NCBI GenBank assembly: GCA_001910725.1
Contig: MJGA01000004.1
Location: 248,001-312,000 of the forward strand
DNA from: Phanerodontia chrysosporium
Taxonomy: Eukaryota > Basidiomycota > Agaricomycetes > Polyporales > Phanerochaetaceae
Direction of reading: 5' to 3'
DNA length: 64,000 nt
Below are positions 12,250-21,777 of this stretch, piece after piece (the stretch's first letter is position 1; every line of letters starts with the position of its first letter). Below the pieces are notes generated by a model. It did no database searches. It saw only the letters and a list, made by a program, of their open reading frames with translations, and was not told the DNA's origin. Position numbers and translations under genes: made by a program.

Positions 12250-12470
12250 GGATGAGTCTCAATGACAACGCGAGGTTGCGTCAGCTGCATGAAGATTTGA
12301 GACCAAGATAGAGTGATAGGCCATTTGTATGGTGCTCAAGCAGATGTACTTAGTCTCGGTGGAGGCGGTACTTAGAGCTTTGAAGCGTCGACGGCGTGGG
12401 ACAGCGCCACGGTGACCGATAAGATAACCACGTGGACTGTGACTCCTCGAGATTTCTAACTTCACGGGAT
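12250..12470 (-). mobile_element. Degraded Ty1/copia-like RNase H fragment
   Basis: On the minus strand one frame reads RSHSPRGYLIGHRGAV, then FKALSTASTETKYICLS. This follows the order of the copia RNase H C-terminal motif (STSGY-L, GGAISW, ALSSTEAEYIALS). The usual SW and EAEY residues are altered and the flanks cannot be extended into reverse transcriptase or an LTR. The eIF2B beta gene begins 100 bp away on the side where reverse transcriptase would lie, so only a remnant is present. No target-site duplication was recognised. Confidence 0.5.
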
Positions 12471-12568
12471 TCCTCTCTCTGCTCTCGTTCACGAATCACA
12501 CCTCCGCCGACACATTATTTACACCCTTTAACCCCTGCTTTTCAGTGCTTGCTGCTCTGAACTGAATT

Positions 12569-14098
12569 ATGGCCGATCTCTCCGTTCAGGTGGCGATAAA
12601 CCACCGTGCCGTCGACACCTATATCGCCAAGCTCAGGAGAAGGTAAGCTGACCCGCCAAGGATCCATGACCCTTCTTCCACCCTGTTTACTCACTCCATG
12701 CCCCCCTAAGACAGGTCGTAGGCTCGCGCGAGGCCGCGCTCGAAACACTACGCGTCCTCCGCCAAGTCGTGTCCAAAGCACGCTTCTCCAACATCGAGCA
12801 GCTCACAGGGATCATTCGCGGGGTAGGCGGGCGTTTGGTAGAGGCACAGCCAAAAGGTACGGGTCCCTCAATGTATCCCGAGTGCGATTTTGGCAGACGC
12901 AGGAGCTGTGCAGAGCACTCTGTCGGCAACACGATACGCAAGATCCTGCATCACGTCCGGGACGAGTACAACGCCGCGACAAAAGCAAAAGGGGCCCGCC
13001 CGGAGCGCACGGGCTTCTCGCTCTCGCACTTTGTCTCGCAGGGCCAGATCCGCAAGGACACGCTCTGGCCGACGCAGCCGCAGCCGCTCCCGTCGGAGGA
13101 GGCCCCCATCGCCTTCCGCGAGGACGACGCGAACGACCCGGACTCCTTTGCACGCGTGATGAAGCCCGTCGTGATGGACGCCATCCAGGACGTGCTCGAC
13201 GAGCTCGAGACGGTGTACGACAACATCGCGAAGACGGCAAAGGAGCACATCAACCCGGAGTGCGTGGCCCGCGCTGTTGCATGTTCGCGGTCTGTGGGAC
13301 ACTGACGGCGTGCCCCCCCCCCCCCCAGCGAGATCATCCTCACGATCGGGCACTCAAAAACAGTCGAGGCGTTCCTCAAGGCCGCCGCGCACTACCGCAG
13401 CTACACCGTCATCGTCGCGGAGACGGGCCCCTCGTAAGCAGACCCCCCACTGCCCTCCGCGCGCGCGCATCCCCCCGTTGTAACGCAGCCGGCACATCCC
13501 GCAGGTACAGCGGGCACACGATGGCGCGCGCGCTCGCCGCCGCGGGCATCTCGACGTTCCTCGTCCCGGACTCGTCGATCTACGCGCTCATGTCGCGCGT
13601 GACCAAGGTCGTGCTCGGCGCGCACGCGATCCTCGCGACGGGCGGCATGTTCGCGATCACGGGCTCGCTCCTCGCGGCGACCGCGGCGCGCACGCACAGC
13701 ACGCCCGTCGTCGTCTGCGCGGGCCAGTTCAAGCTCACCCCGCTCTGGAACCTCTACCACGAGTACGGCGCGCTCGACTTTGCGGACCCCAGTGGTGTGC
13801 TCGGCTTCGAGGAGGGTGCGCTCGTCGACAAGGTCGAGGTGCTCAACCCGTACTACGACTATGTTGCCCCTGATCTTGTGGATGTGTTCGTCACGAACGA
13901 GTGAGTTTTACGCACGTATATGAAGAAAAATGGCACGCTGACTCCTTTCCAGCGGCGATCATCCACCATCTTCGATATACCGGTATGTGCTCATTCAATT
14001 TTCTTTTACGCTGCCAACACTGACATTCATATCCCCTCAGGTTGATCAAGGAGACTTACGACGACGACGATACCACCTTGGAATACAAGGCAAAATAG
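12569..14098 (+). CDS. GCD7: Translation initiation factor eIF2B subunit beta
   Basis: This is a regulatory subunit of the eIF2B guanine-nucleotide exchange factor, which recharges eIF2 with GTP. Seven exons give 384 residues: 12569..12642, 12711..12856, 12914..13259, 13329..13433, 13505..13900, 13953..13982 and 14041..14098. All introns are GT-AG and 52-71 nt, and phases agree throughout. The second exon runs into GRLVEAQPK, the third opens with [10 protein letters not shown], and the C-terminal Rossmann-like domain has [33 protein letters not shown] and [14 protein letters not shown], typical of the eIF2B alpha/beta/delta family. The beta assignment rests on overall length and the C-terminal LIKETY segment. 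Intron 3 has a run of 14 C directly before its acceptor AG. Confidence 0.9.
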
Positions 14099-14235
14099 AG
14101 CACATTTCTGGGCATGTGTCTCGGCTCCGCTTCTCACCGTTTCCGTCACAACCGATCCTGATGTATCCTTTCACACTCTGTACCAAGTAGCAAGTTAGCA
14201 TAAAGTAATCGCCGTCGTAGATCTCTAGTGTACGT

Positions 14236-17032
14236 CTATGTTTTGGTGCTGAGGATGTCGTAGAACGCCTCCTGTGGCAAATCGACCTTGCCGACCTTCT
14301 TCATGCGCTTCTTGCCCTCCTTCTGGTTCACGAGATGCTTCAGCTTGCGCTCGTAGTGCCCGCCGTAGAGCCCCGCGGTGACGTCCGCGCGGAGCGCCTT
14401 CAGGGTCTCGCGCGCGATGATGCGCTTTCCGACGGCGGCCTGGATCGGCACCTCGAAGAGCTGCCGCGGGATGACTTTGACTGGGCACGCAACGGCGAGT
14501 CAGCAGTGCACATTGTGACGACGTGTGCAGGGCCGCTCACAGAGTTTCTTCACCCACGCGCGCCCGACCTCGTCTTCCGCGGACTTGTGGACGATGAGCG
14601 CGAGCGCGTCCACGGGCTTGCCGTTCAGCAGGAAGGTCATCTTCGAGAGCTTGCTCGGCCTGTACCCGGCATCCTCGTAGCTGCGGGCGGGACCGTGAAT
14701 ATCAGTGCAAGAAGGTCCCGAGGACACGGCGGCGCGGCCCACGTACTCGAAACTCGCGAACCCGGAGCTCCTGCTCTTCAGTTTGTCGAAGAAGGTCGTC
14801 ACGATCTCACCGAGCGGGATGATGCACGTCAGGATGATCCGCGCGTCCTGGCCGCCGGAGGCATCAAGGTAGCGGTGGTCCATCTCTTCGCCGCGGTGTG
14901 TGAAGCAGAGGTCCATCATCTCTCCCAGATATTCTGTACGATGAAAGTCAGATAGGGAGGGGGCCCACGCGTTGTGCGGTCGGCGCACCTTGCGGGACAA
15001 TGATCGACGCCTTTACTACCGGCTCCTGGATCTCCCTCACTCCGGACGTGGAGTCGGTGACATCGGGGAAGTCGGTCGGGTTGCTGATGTACGTCTCTTT
15101 GCCATCGCGCCATATGACTGTCGTCGTGTATAAGCAAGGACCGTCTTGGAAAGTTGGCTGACGACATACCCTTGTATGGCACAGTGGGCGCAGTGATGAT
15201 AACGTTCGCGTTGTACTCGTCTTCCAGCCGCTGGCGGAAAACATCCATGTGCAGAGACCCGAGGAAGCCGAGGCGACAGCCCTGACCGAGCGCAGACGAA
15301 GACTCCCTCGTGACCTCCACACTTCTGTCTGTTAGAGTCAGCTGGCAAGGCTGTCAGTGTGAAAGGTGACAGTAGGCCGGCGACATGCGCACCCGTTTGA
15401 TTGATTCTTCGAGCTTGAGGAAGTCGTTGCTATCTACGGGGAAAACACCAGCGTAAACCTAACCTTCTTTCAGTAATACATCCAACACTTCTGCGAATGA
15501 ATTGCGCACCATTGCCTTGGCAGGTTTGAATCCTGGCATAGGTTCTACCGGAGCACCGACGCGATGCAGCGTGTCTCCAATGTGAGCTGCGGACGTATGA
15601 ATAACATGCTACTGTCGAGGTAGGTCCGACAAACCTTCCGAGGATTCCTTCATATTACAAGCGATGTAGCCAACTTGACCGGGAAGCAGTATGGTGGTGG
15701 GAGTCTCCTCGGGATGCATGATACCCAATTCAACGACTTCATACTTTTTCCGCGTGTAGCACGAAGTAATCTTGTCACCCTTCTTCAAGGCGCCGCCCTG
15801 GATACTAACTAGGGAAATGACGCCGCGATACTTGTCATACCTGGGAAAGGTTAGTGCGAATAGGACACAAGTGAGGCTACTCACGAAGAGTCAAACAAGA
15901 ATGCTTTCAGGGGGTCCTCTACCCTTCCATGTGGAGGTGGTATCCGCTCGATGATAGCCTGGAGGACGCCCTCAATGCCAATTCCGCTCTTTGCAGAAAT
16001 CTTGAGTACGTCGTTCGGGTCAATACCAAAGGTTGACTGCATCTGGGCAGCTACAATGTCCGGCTGTGCGGCTGGAAGGTCGATCTAGCATTCAAGTCAG
16101 CCCTGTACGAGAATAAATCCGACTTCAGCATACCTTATTCAGGACTGGTATGATCCTGAGACCCCGTTCCTTCGCAGCATGGAAGACGGACAACGATTGT
16201 GCCTGGACACCTTGCGAAGCATCGACGAGAAGGAGAGCCCCTTGACAGGCTGCTAGTGAACGAGAGACTTCCCATGCGAAGTCTACATGGCCCTGAAGCG
16301 ACATCAGTATATGGGTCTTGATTCTCAATCGGAGACATACAGGCGTATCAATAAGATTCAGCAGATACTTCTTGTCTTGGTGCGCGTGAATCATGCTGAT
16401 AGATACGGTGAACAATCAGACCGTTTGTGACATAGCTAGTTGCTACCTAGCTGTCTGAGCCTTCACTAACATTTGGTTAACACCAGTCGCCGTCGTGAAT
16501 AATGCAACAGACACACCTGTAATCCCTCGCTCTCTCTCAACCTTCAGCTTGTCGAGCACTTGCTTGTTCATGCCCTTGTCCTTCTTCTCAATAGTACCTG
16601 TCAGCTGGATGCGTATTGGAGTTTATTCCCGCGTGAATACAGTCTTGAGTGCACACCTCGAGAAGTCTGAACGATCGGTTAACGGCGTCAAACCTGCAAG
16701 CAAAATAAGACGACTCACCGATCCGCCAGGGTCGACTTTCCATGATCTCAACCCAGTCTGAACATAGGCGGCTCCGTGGAAAGGTAGTACTACTCACCAA
16801 TGTGAGCAATAATGGAGAAGTTCCTGCCAAGATTCAGCACGTTGCAAAGGCTAAGTATACTCGCCACATACCTGATAACGTCGCAGGGGAAGTCCTCCAT
16901 CCTCACTGCCGGAGCAGATGCCGCGGCATACCGGAGGACTACATTCGTGCTGAACGTGCGGGCAGAGGACCTTTGAGGTATATTATGTCTTATAATAACC
17001 TGAAGACATGCTCTCCTCCAACCTTCGAGCAT
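14236..17032 (-). CDS. GUF1: Mitochondrial translation factor Guf1 (EF4/LepA family GTPase)
   Basis: Guf1 is the mitochondrial LepA/EF4 homologue, a ribosome-dependent GTPase acting on stalled elongation complexes. ATG at 17032 gives an Arg-rich N terminus suited to mitochondrial import. Many short introns split the gene. In order I read [18 protein letters not shown] (P-loop/G1 across an intron), VERERGIT and VKAQTA (G2 region), LINLIDTPGHVDF-type G3, VLNK (G4), ISAKSGIG (G5), and the C-terminal domain ending [14 protein letters not shown]. The P-loop region is cut into a 28-nt exon (16719..16746) and a 10-nt microexon (16657..16666) encoding the end of DRLLE. An intron near 14700 with a GTACGT donor restores [13 protein letters not shown]. 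Frames close everywhere without indels. Diverges from CWF18 182 bp away. Confidence 0.9.
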
Positions 17033-17214
17033 GCCACCGTGGATGTTCGAGGACAAGAGGCAGGAACGCAGCGAGCGGGAAAGATGAAGTCCTCCTTGCA
17101 GCGAGCGTCCATGAAACTCTGCTTAGTCAGCAATGAACCCAACGCTATGCGCGCCTCCGTACCTCTCAGCGTAGACGTCCACGGCGAGCTACACGGCCCC
17201 TCCTCTGTCCTAAC
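17033..17214. promoter_or_regulatory. Shared promoter of GUF1 and CWF18
   Basis: Only 182 bp separate the two divergent start codons, so the core promoters must overlap or lie back to back. No TATA box is apparent. Confidence 0.55.
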
Positions 17215-17850
17215 ATGTCGCTCCAGAAAGCATCTGAAGACAGAAAGGCGCGGCTGCTTGCGCTCAAAAAGCGCAAGGCCGGCGAAGTGAGCGATGACAC
17301 GTACGTTACGCGTCTCGGTCTTGGGTCTGCGTGTACGTACTGAAGTGCTTCGCCTAGGCCTTCAGAGGAGCCTGTCATCAAGCACCGAACGTTTGACCCC
17401 GAAACACGGACACTGAAGAAGCGTGCAAGAGATGAGGATATCGAGATGGAGACTGTTGAGCATCAGGTGGACGGGCTTGCTGAGAAGATCATCAAAGAGG
17501 ACGCGGAGCGCAGAGCACAGGACCTTGTGCGTATACAGCCATGGCACCCTCATGACGGCACTCTTACCTTTTCACAGGACTTGCATAATATTGCGCCGAA
17601 ACGGCCGAACTGGGATCTTAAGCGCGATTTAGACAAGAAGCTTGCCAAGCTCGAGAGAAAGACGCAAGAAGCGATACATACGCTCATTCGTGAGAGCCTT
17701 TGACTCTTGCTCATTATCCTTACCTTACCTTCGTACATAGGCCAACGCTTAGCCGCTCAGAAAGGGCAGTCTGACGATCTGGTTGGCGCAATGAACGCAC
17801 AGGCGAAGCATGGTCAAGAGGACGAGGACGCTTCGGATGATGAAGACTAA
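17215..17850 (+). CDS. cwf18: Cwf18-type pre-mRNA splicing factor (CCDC12 homologue)
   Basis: Four exons (17215..17300, 17358..17526, 17578..17689, 17741..17850) give 158 residues. The protein is charged and mostly helical: a Lys/Arg-rich start MSLQKASEDRKARL, then VIKHRTFDPETRTLKKR, the family-typical block NIAPKRPNWDLKRDLDKKLAKLERKTQEA split here as PKRPNWDLKRDL and KLERKT, and an acidic tail ending DASDDED. Cwf18/CCDC12 proteins associate with the Prp19/Cdc5 (NTC-related) part of the active spliceosome. Length and motif order fit the family. All splice phases agree. The acceptor of the last exon follows a T/C-rich stretch ending CATAG. Confidence 0.85.
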
Positions 17851-18065
17851 GCTGTACGCGGACTTCCCTCATATATAACCTGATTATGATATTTATTACC
17901 CTGGGCATGGCCACAGGCTGCTCCTCACAATCATCCGAACCGAGCTGGTGAAAGCGTGCTGTCCGAGATTACTGCAATGTAAGTACTGTACAATGATCGA
18001 GGCCCGGTGAAATGACTACAACCAATGACTATGGTTTTTCCTCTTGATGTCTAGACGAGTCCCTT

Positions 18066-19011
18066 CTACAAAATCGGTCTGGAATTCAACATCTGTATCA
18101 TCCTCTGGTCCTCCGCAAGTCGCGCGCTATGTTGTCGATGCTGCCCGTGCCCCTTCAAGGGAGATGGCTGGATAGCGGTGTGAAGCGAAGGCAGGACGAT
18201 GCTATCCGTGCGGGGTCTGGTCGGCGGGCTCGACACCGGGGTGATTGCGCGCGGGGGCGACGATCCCGCCGATGACGTAGCATCCGAGTTGCGTGAGCGC
18301 GCCTTCCCGCTCCTGTAGATGCCTGCTGGCACTGTGATCGTTCGCAGGAGTGGGTCCTGGTCGGGAGTGGGGATGCTGGGCAGGTCAGAGTAGGTGAAGT
18401 ACGCGGTCAAGTGCCATTTTCTTGGTTTTGCATTCACCGAGTCGATGACCCAGGCGGAGTACGCCTGCTTCACCAGCCCGAGAGGCTGTTTTTCGCTACG
18501 CTCGTAATGTGATTGCGCAGACGAGGACCATGTTCTCGACGGGCCATCGACGAAGCGATACGACCTAGGCCAATATCAGTCGTTTGCTATTATCTCGGCG
18601 CATTTAAAAGCTTACTTGACGTTCTGATCCACTGGCGGCTGGGGCTCGTCGGTCGAGATCTTTTCGTCATAAAACAGGTAGGGCTCTCTCATCCGGCTCT
18701 GCGACCACGCTGTCGAGAGCAGGCTGTCAGTACACGGGCTAGGGAAAAACATCACACATAGGGCAGTCGCCAGGCCTACCTCGGTTGTCGGTCCACCGCT
18801 TCAGGCCCATCTCATCGTCGCTCTCTTCCCAGACGAAGATCGCTCCAGACTGAATGTACGTCGCGCGCTCCAGCTCGTTCAGGCGGCGGACGACCGGCTT
18901 GAGCAGACCCAAGCGGACGGCCTCGAACACGGTATGTGCGTCCTTCGCGTCCCTGACATGGAGGCGGGGATGCGTTGGCCGCTGCGTGTCCTGTGCTGGC
19001 GCGTAAAACAT
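18066..19011 (-). CDS. WOPR-domain (Gti1/Pac2 family) transcriptional regulator
   Basis: Three exons (18780..19011, 18616..18709, 18066..18564) give 274 residues with consistent phases. The N-terminal WOPRa half reads DAHTVFEAVRLGLLKPVVRR, SGAIFVWEE and GLKRWTDNR. The second exon supplies WSQSRMREPYLFYDE. The WOPRb half reads KQAYSAWVID and KWHLTAYFTYSDLPSIPTP. These are the hallmark blocks of the family of Wor1, Ryp1, Sge1 and Pac2, fungal DNA-binding switches for morphology, conjugation or virulence-related programmes. The tail after about residue 190 is Ser/Pro/Arg-rich and unstructured. The protein is short for the family because the linker between the halves is compact. Which process it controls here cannot be told from sequence. 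Confidence 0.85.
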
Positions 19012-20477
19012 TTTGTGTCTCAGAGGGGTGGGTCTGTGCGGGCAGCGGCGGCACGCGTGTGTGGCTGATGTGCTCGTTTGCAGACAGCGGGGCCGTACGG
19101 GAGGCTGTGAGGGCAGCGCAGGGTGTGGCGGAGGCACAGCTGTCCTAGGATGGATGGAGCAGGTGTTGCCTATATACGATGGTGAAGCAGGGACCCACGG
19201 TCCCGCAGTGCACGGTATCTGCATCTCCGAAACCGTTGCCGACTTGGGTGGAGGGCCATAGAACGTAGCAGCCGGGAACCGAACTTCCCTGGCGGCCCTC
19301 TAGAGAGGTGCGCCAGCTCCTCTGAGAATTCGTCGCAGGCGATCTAAGAACAGCCACGGGCCTTTCCCGCGGGAGCAGTCGAAGTAATGCTAGACCCTGC
19401 CGCTGTGTCGTAACACGCAGTGTGAAGTTTCGGCGGGTAATTCGGAGAGCGCTGCCTAAAACGTCTGGGTGCAACGCTTGAACTCAGCGGGGGAAGGCAA
19501 CAGGGAACAACACTGTTTCATGCGATCGCCGGATTGGGAAGGCATGCTGGGACATGGCCGACCGCTGACATTGAACCGTGCGCTGTTGAGTCGTTGAAAT
19601 CATCTCAGATAGGATTTACTTCGCATGTCATTCGACGCTTCCACGGGAGCCCGTGAGCAGCATGAGGCTGGCGCTTCGAATCTCTCCGCCCCTCGATGGC
19701 GAGTCTTCGTCTAAAACACTGAATGACCCCGTGCCCGGCGACCGCGAATAACCGCGTGCGAGTTTCTCAGCAGCTGCAGGCGTTTGAGCCTCATATGGAG
19801 GCTGGGACTACAGGGCTCCTTCTCACCCGAGTAGAATCCAGCAGCGCGCAGCGCTCGGGTCATGTCACCGTATCCTCCGTTGTACCTGTCTGCGATGACC
19901 ACAGCACCCGGAATGGGCACATCGCCGCGGGTCACTCTGGGGCGTGCTAGGCGCGATGAGTGGGAAAAGGATGAGTACGCTGTCCACCGGCAATGTCCCA
20001 ACGCCACCCCGGCAGATTACTCGCCTCTTTGTCTATCAGCAAAATGTCCACTGGTTAGATCGTGCGATGTTGCGGTGATAAATGTATCGTTCTTCCCTGT
20101 CTGCGACCGATACAGACCGCAAGGCGCACAATTGTCGTCTCTCTGCCCGTATGTCGACATCGTTATGTTTTGAGATTCCGTGTCAACTTTTCCGTAGGAT
20201 GCCTTCTCTCTGTGATAGCCATTTTTGACACTGTACTTGTTTGCGGGGAAGAAGGGCACCGTTCAACTCAGACATGTTGTTCTAAAGTCGTCGAACAAAC
20301 TTCACACTTTCCATATCGAGGCGAGTGAGGGAGAAGCGTCGGCTGTGCAACTGCCTGTTTGGGCGTGTGACGCCGGACAAGCATTGGCGCCTATCCGCAG
20401 GCTGGCCACGCTGCGAATGCCTTTCATTCCATGCTCGCCGCCTTACCCGTTCCCCGCCCTCTAGATATCCTCCTGCG
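19012..20477. other. 1.47-kb intergenic region between divergent WOPR gene and elongin A
   Basis: No frame with conserved coding features or plausible exons was found. The region is long for this window and probably contains the upstream control region of the WOPR regulator, since related regulators often have long promoters. No clear TATA box or repeat was recognised. Confidence 0.4.
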
Positions 20478-21777
20478 ATGCTGCAGGACACGGAACTGAG
20501 CTACAGCAGGCGGGTGCCGTCTCTCGTGCAGCTTTGTCAGAGAGGTGCGTCCAGGAGATACCCCGGTATCGTCGCCAACCTGACGCATCCGGATCGCAGT
20601 GGCATCCACCCACGTAGAAAGTACGTTCCTTACCCACTGTCACTGGTCAACTTTCTCAAATCATTTTTAGATATATGTAGCCTGGGAGACGAAGCAACCT
20701 TTGAACTGGTCGCTCCTATTTTGCAGAACTGTTCCCCCGACGCTTTGTTGCGATTCGAGCAAGCCACCCCGGTCAGTATAGCAACTCGCTTTCGAGAACA
20801 GGCGAGCTCATTAGAGGCGTCCAATTGTCATCTAGTCACTAGAAAGTCACACCTCTGGTCAGTTTCTACTCCAGCGAATGCGCTGCATTGCACTCACACT
20901 CCGCAGATTTATGGAAAGCGTTGTGCTTCCGTACATATCCCCTCCCAGCTGAAAGACGTAATATAGATTCCGAACCGGAATCATGGCGTGATGAATTCTT
21001 CGTACGGGCTGTGCTCTCTCGCTCTCCGACCCAATGCTTATTCCTGGACAGATCCTGCGAGACCTCGAAGCACAGCGCCTGGAGGCCGTGGGTTCCAAGT
21101 TGCGCACACAGCGCGAAGAGCTAGAGCAGCGCAAAAAGGATTCGCAGATTAAACTTACAGATAAAGTGCCCCCTACGAAACGTTTCCGCGGCGGTTGTAA
21201 GTGTCTGAACTTACGTGTCTGCGTGCCAGGTGGCCTGACCGTCCAACTCGTCCTATTCAGGGGGTCAGCCACAGCCTCCGAAGACACTTCTGCAAAAGAC
21301 TCGCGCAGATGCTGTAAGAGTACAGAAGGGTATCTACGGCGCACGTATGTTGCCCGCAATACCGGCCTCAAAGACCTTTCGGACACTTTCTGGCAACACC
21401 ACAAAGTCTTCAACTGCAGCCGCAGCGCCAGCCGGCCCCTCTGCCGGTAGAGTCGGTACTCGGGTCACAGTGACTGCGGTGCCAAAGGCACCACCGCCTG
21501 CTGCCACCGCAAACCAGATCATGTCATCGATGCCAGCCTCATCGTCACCTGTTCGCCCGGTTCCCACCAGGACACCCTCGACCGCTGTGCCGCCGGCTTC
21601 GTCCCTCCGTCAACTCCTCGGACCTCACAGAGTTCTCCCCCTCCGATCGCGAACCACCCTAGTCCATTGAAAGTACCGGTAGCTCGGAAGGATCCCATGG
21701 CGTCCCTATTCATCCCGAAGCATCGTGCCTATTCACAGCTTCCCACACAGTCGTCTAGCATGCGGTCCAGAGCATGA
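20478..21777 (+). CDS. Elongin-A-like transcription elongation factor subunit
   Basis: Elongin A suppresses RNA polymerase II pausing and can join elongin B/C in a ubiquitin ligase. Eight exons (20478..20544, 20600..20620, 20671..20771, 20836..20857, 20907..21001, 21052..21196, 21261..21586, 21631..21777) give 307 residues. The conserved N-terminal elongin A domain reads RRVPSLVQLCQR, VASTHVE, ICSLGDEATFELVAPIL, LLRFEQATP, DLWKALCFRTYP and WRDEFF, followed by a basic helix QLEQRKKDSQIKLTDKVPP-type segment and a Pro/Ala-rich tail ending with DPMASLFIPKHRA. The 22-nt exon 4 is required to bring SLESHTSDLW into frame. The last intron (44 nt, GTGCCG...ACAG) is short and is the least certain junction. 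Confidence 0.8.
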
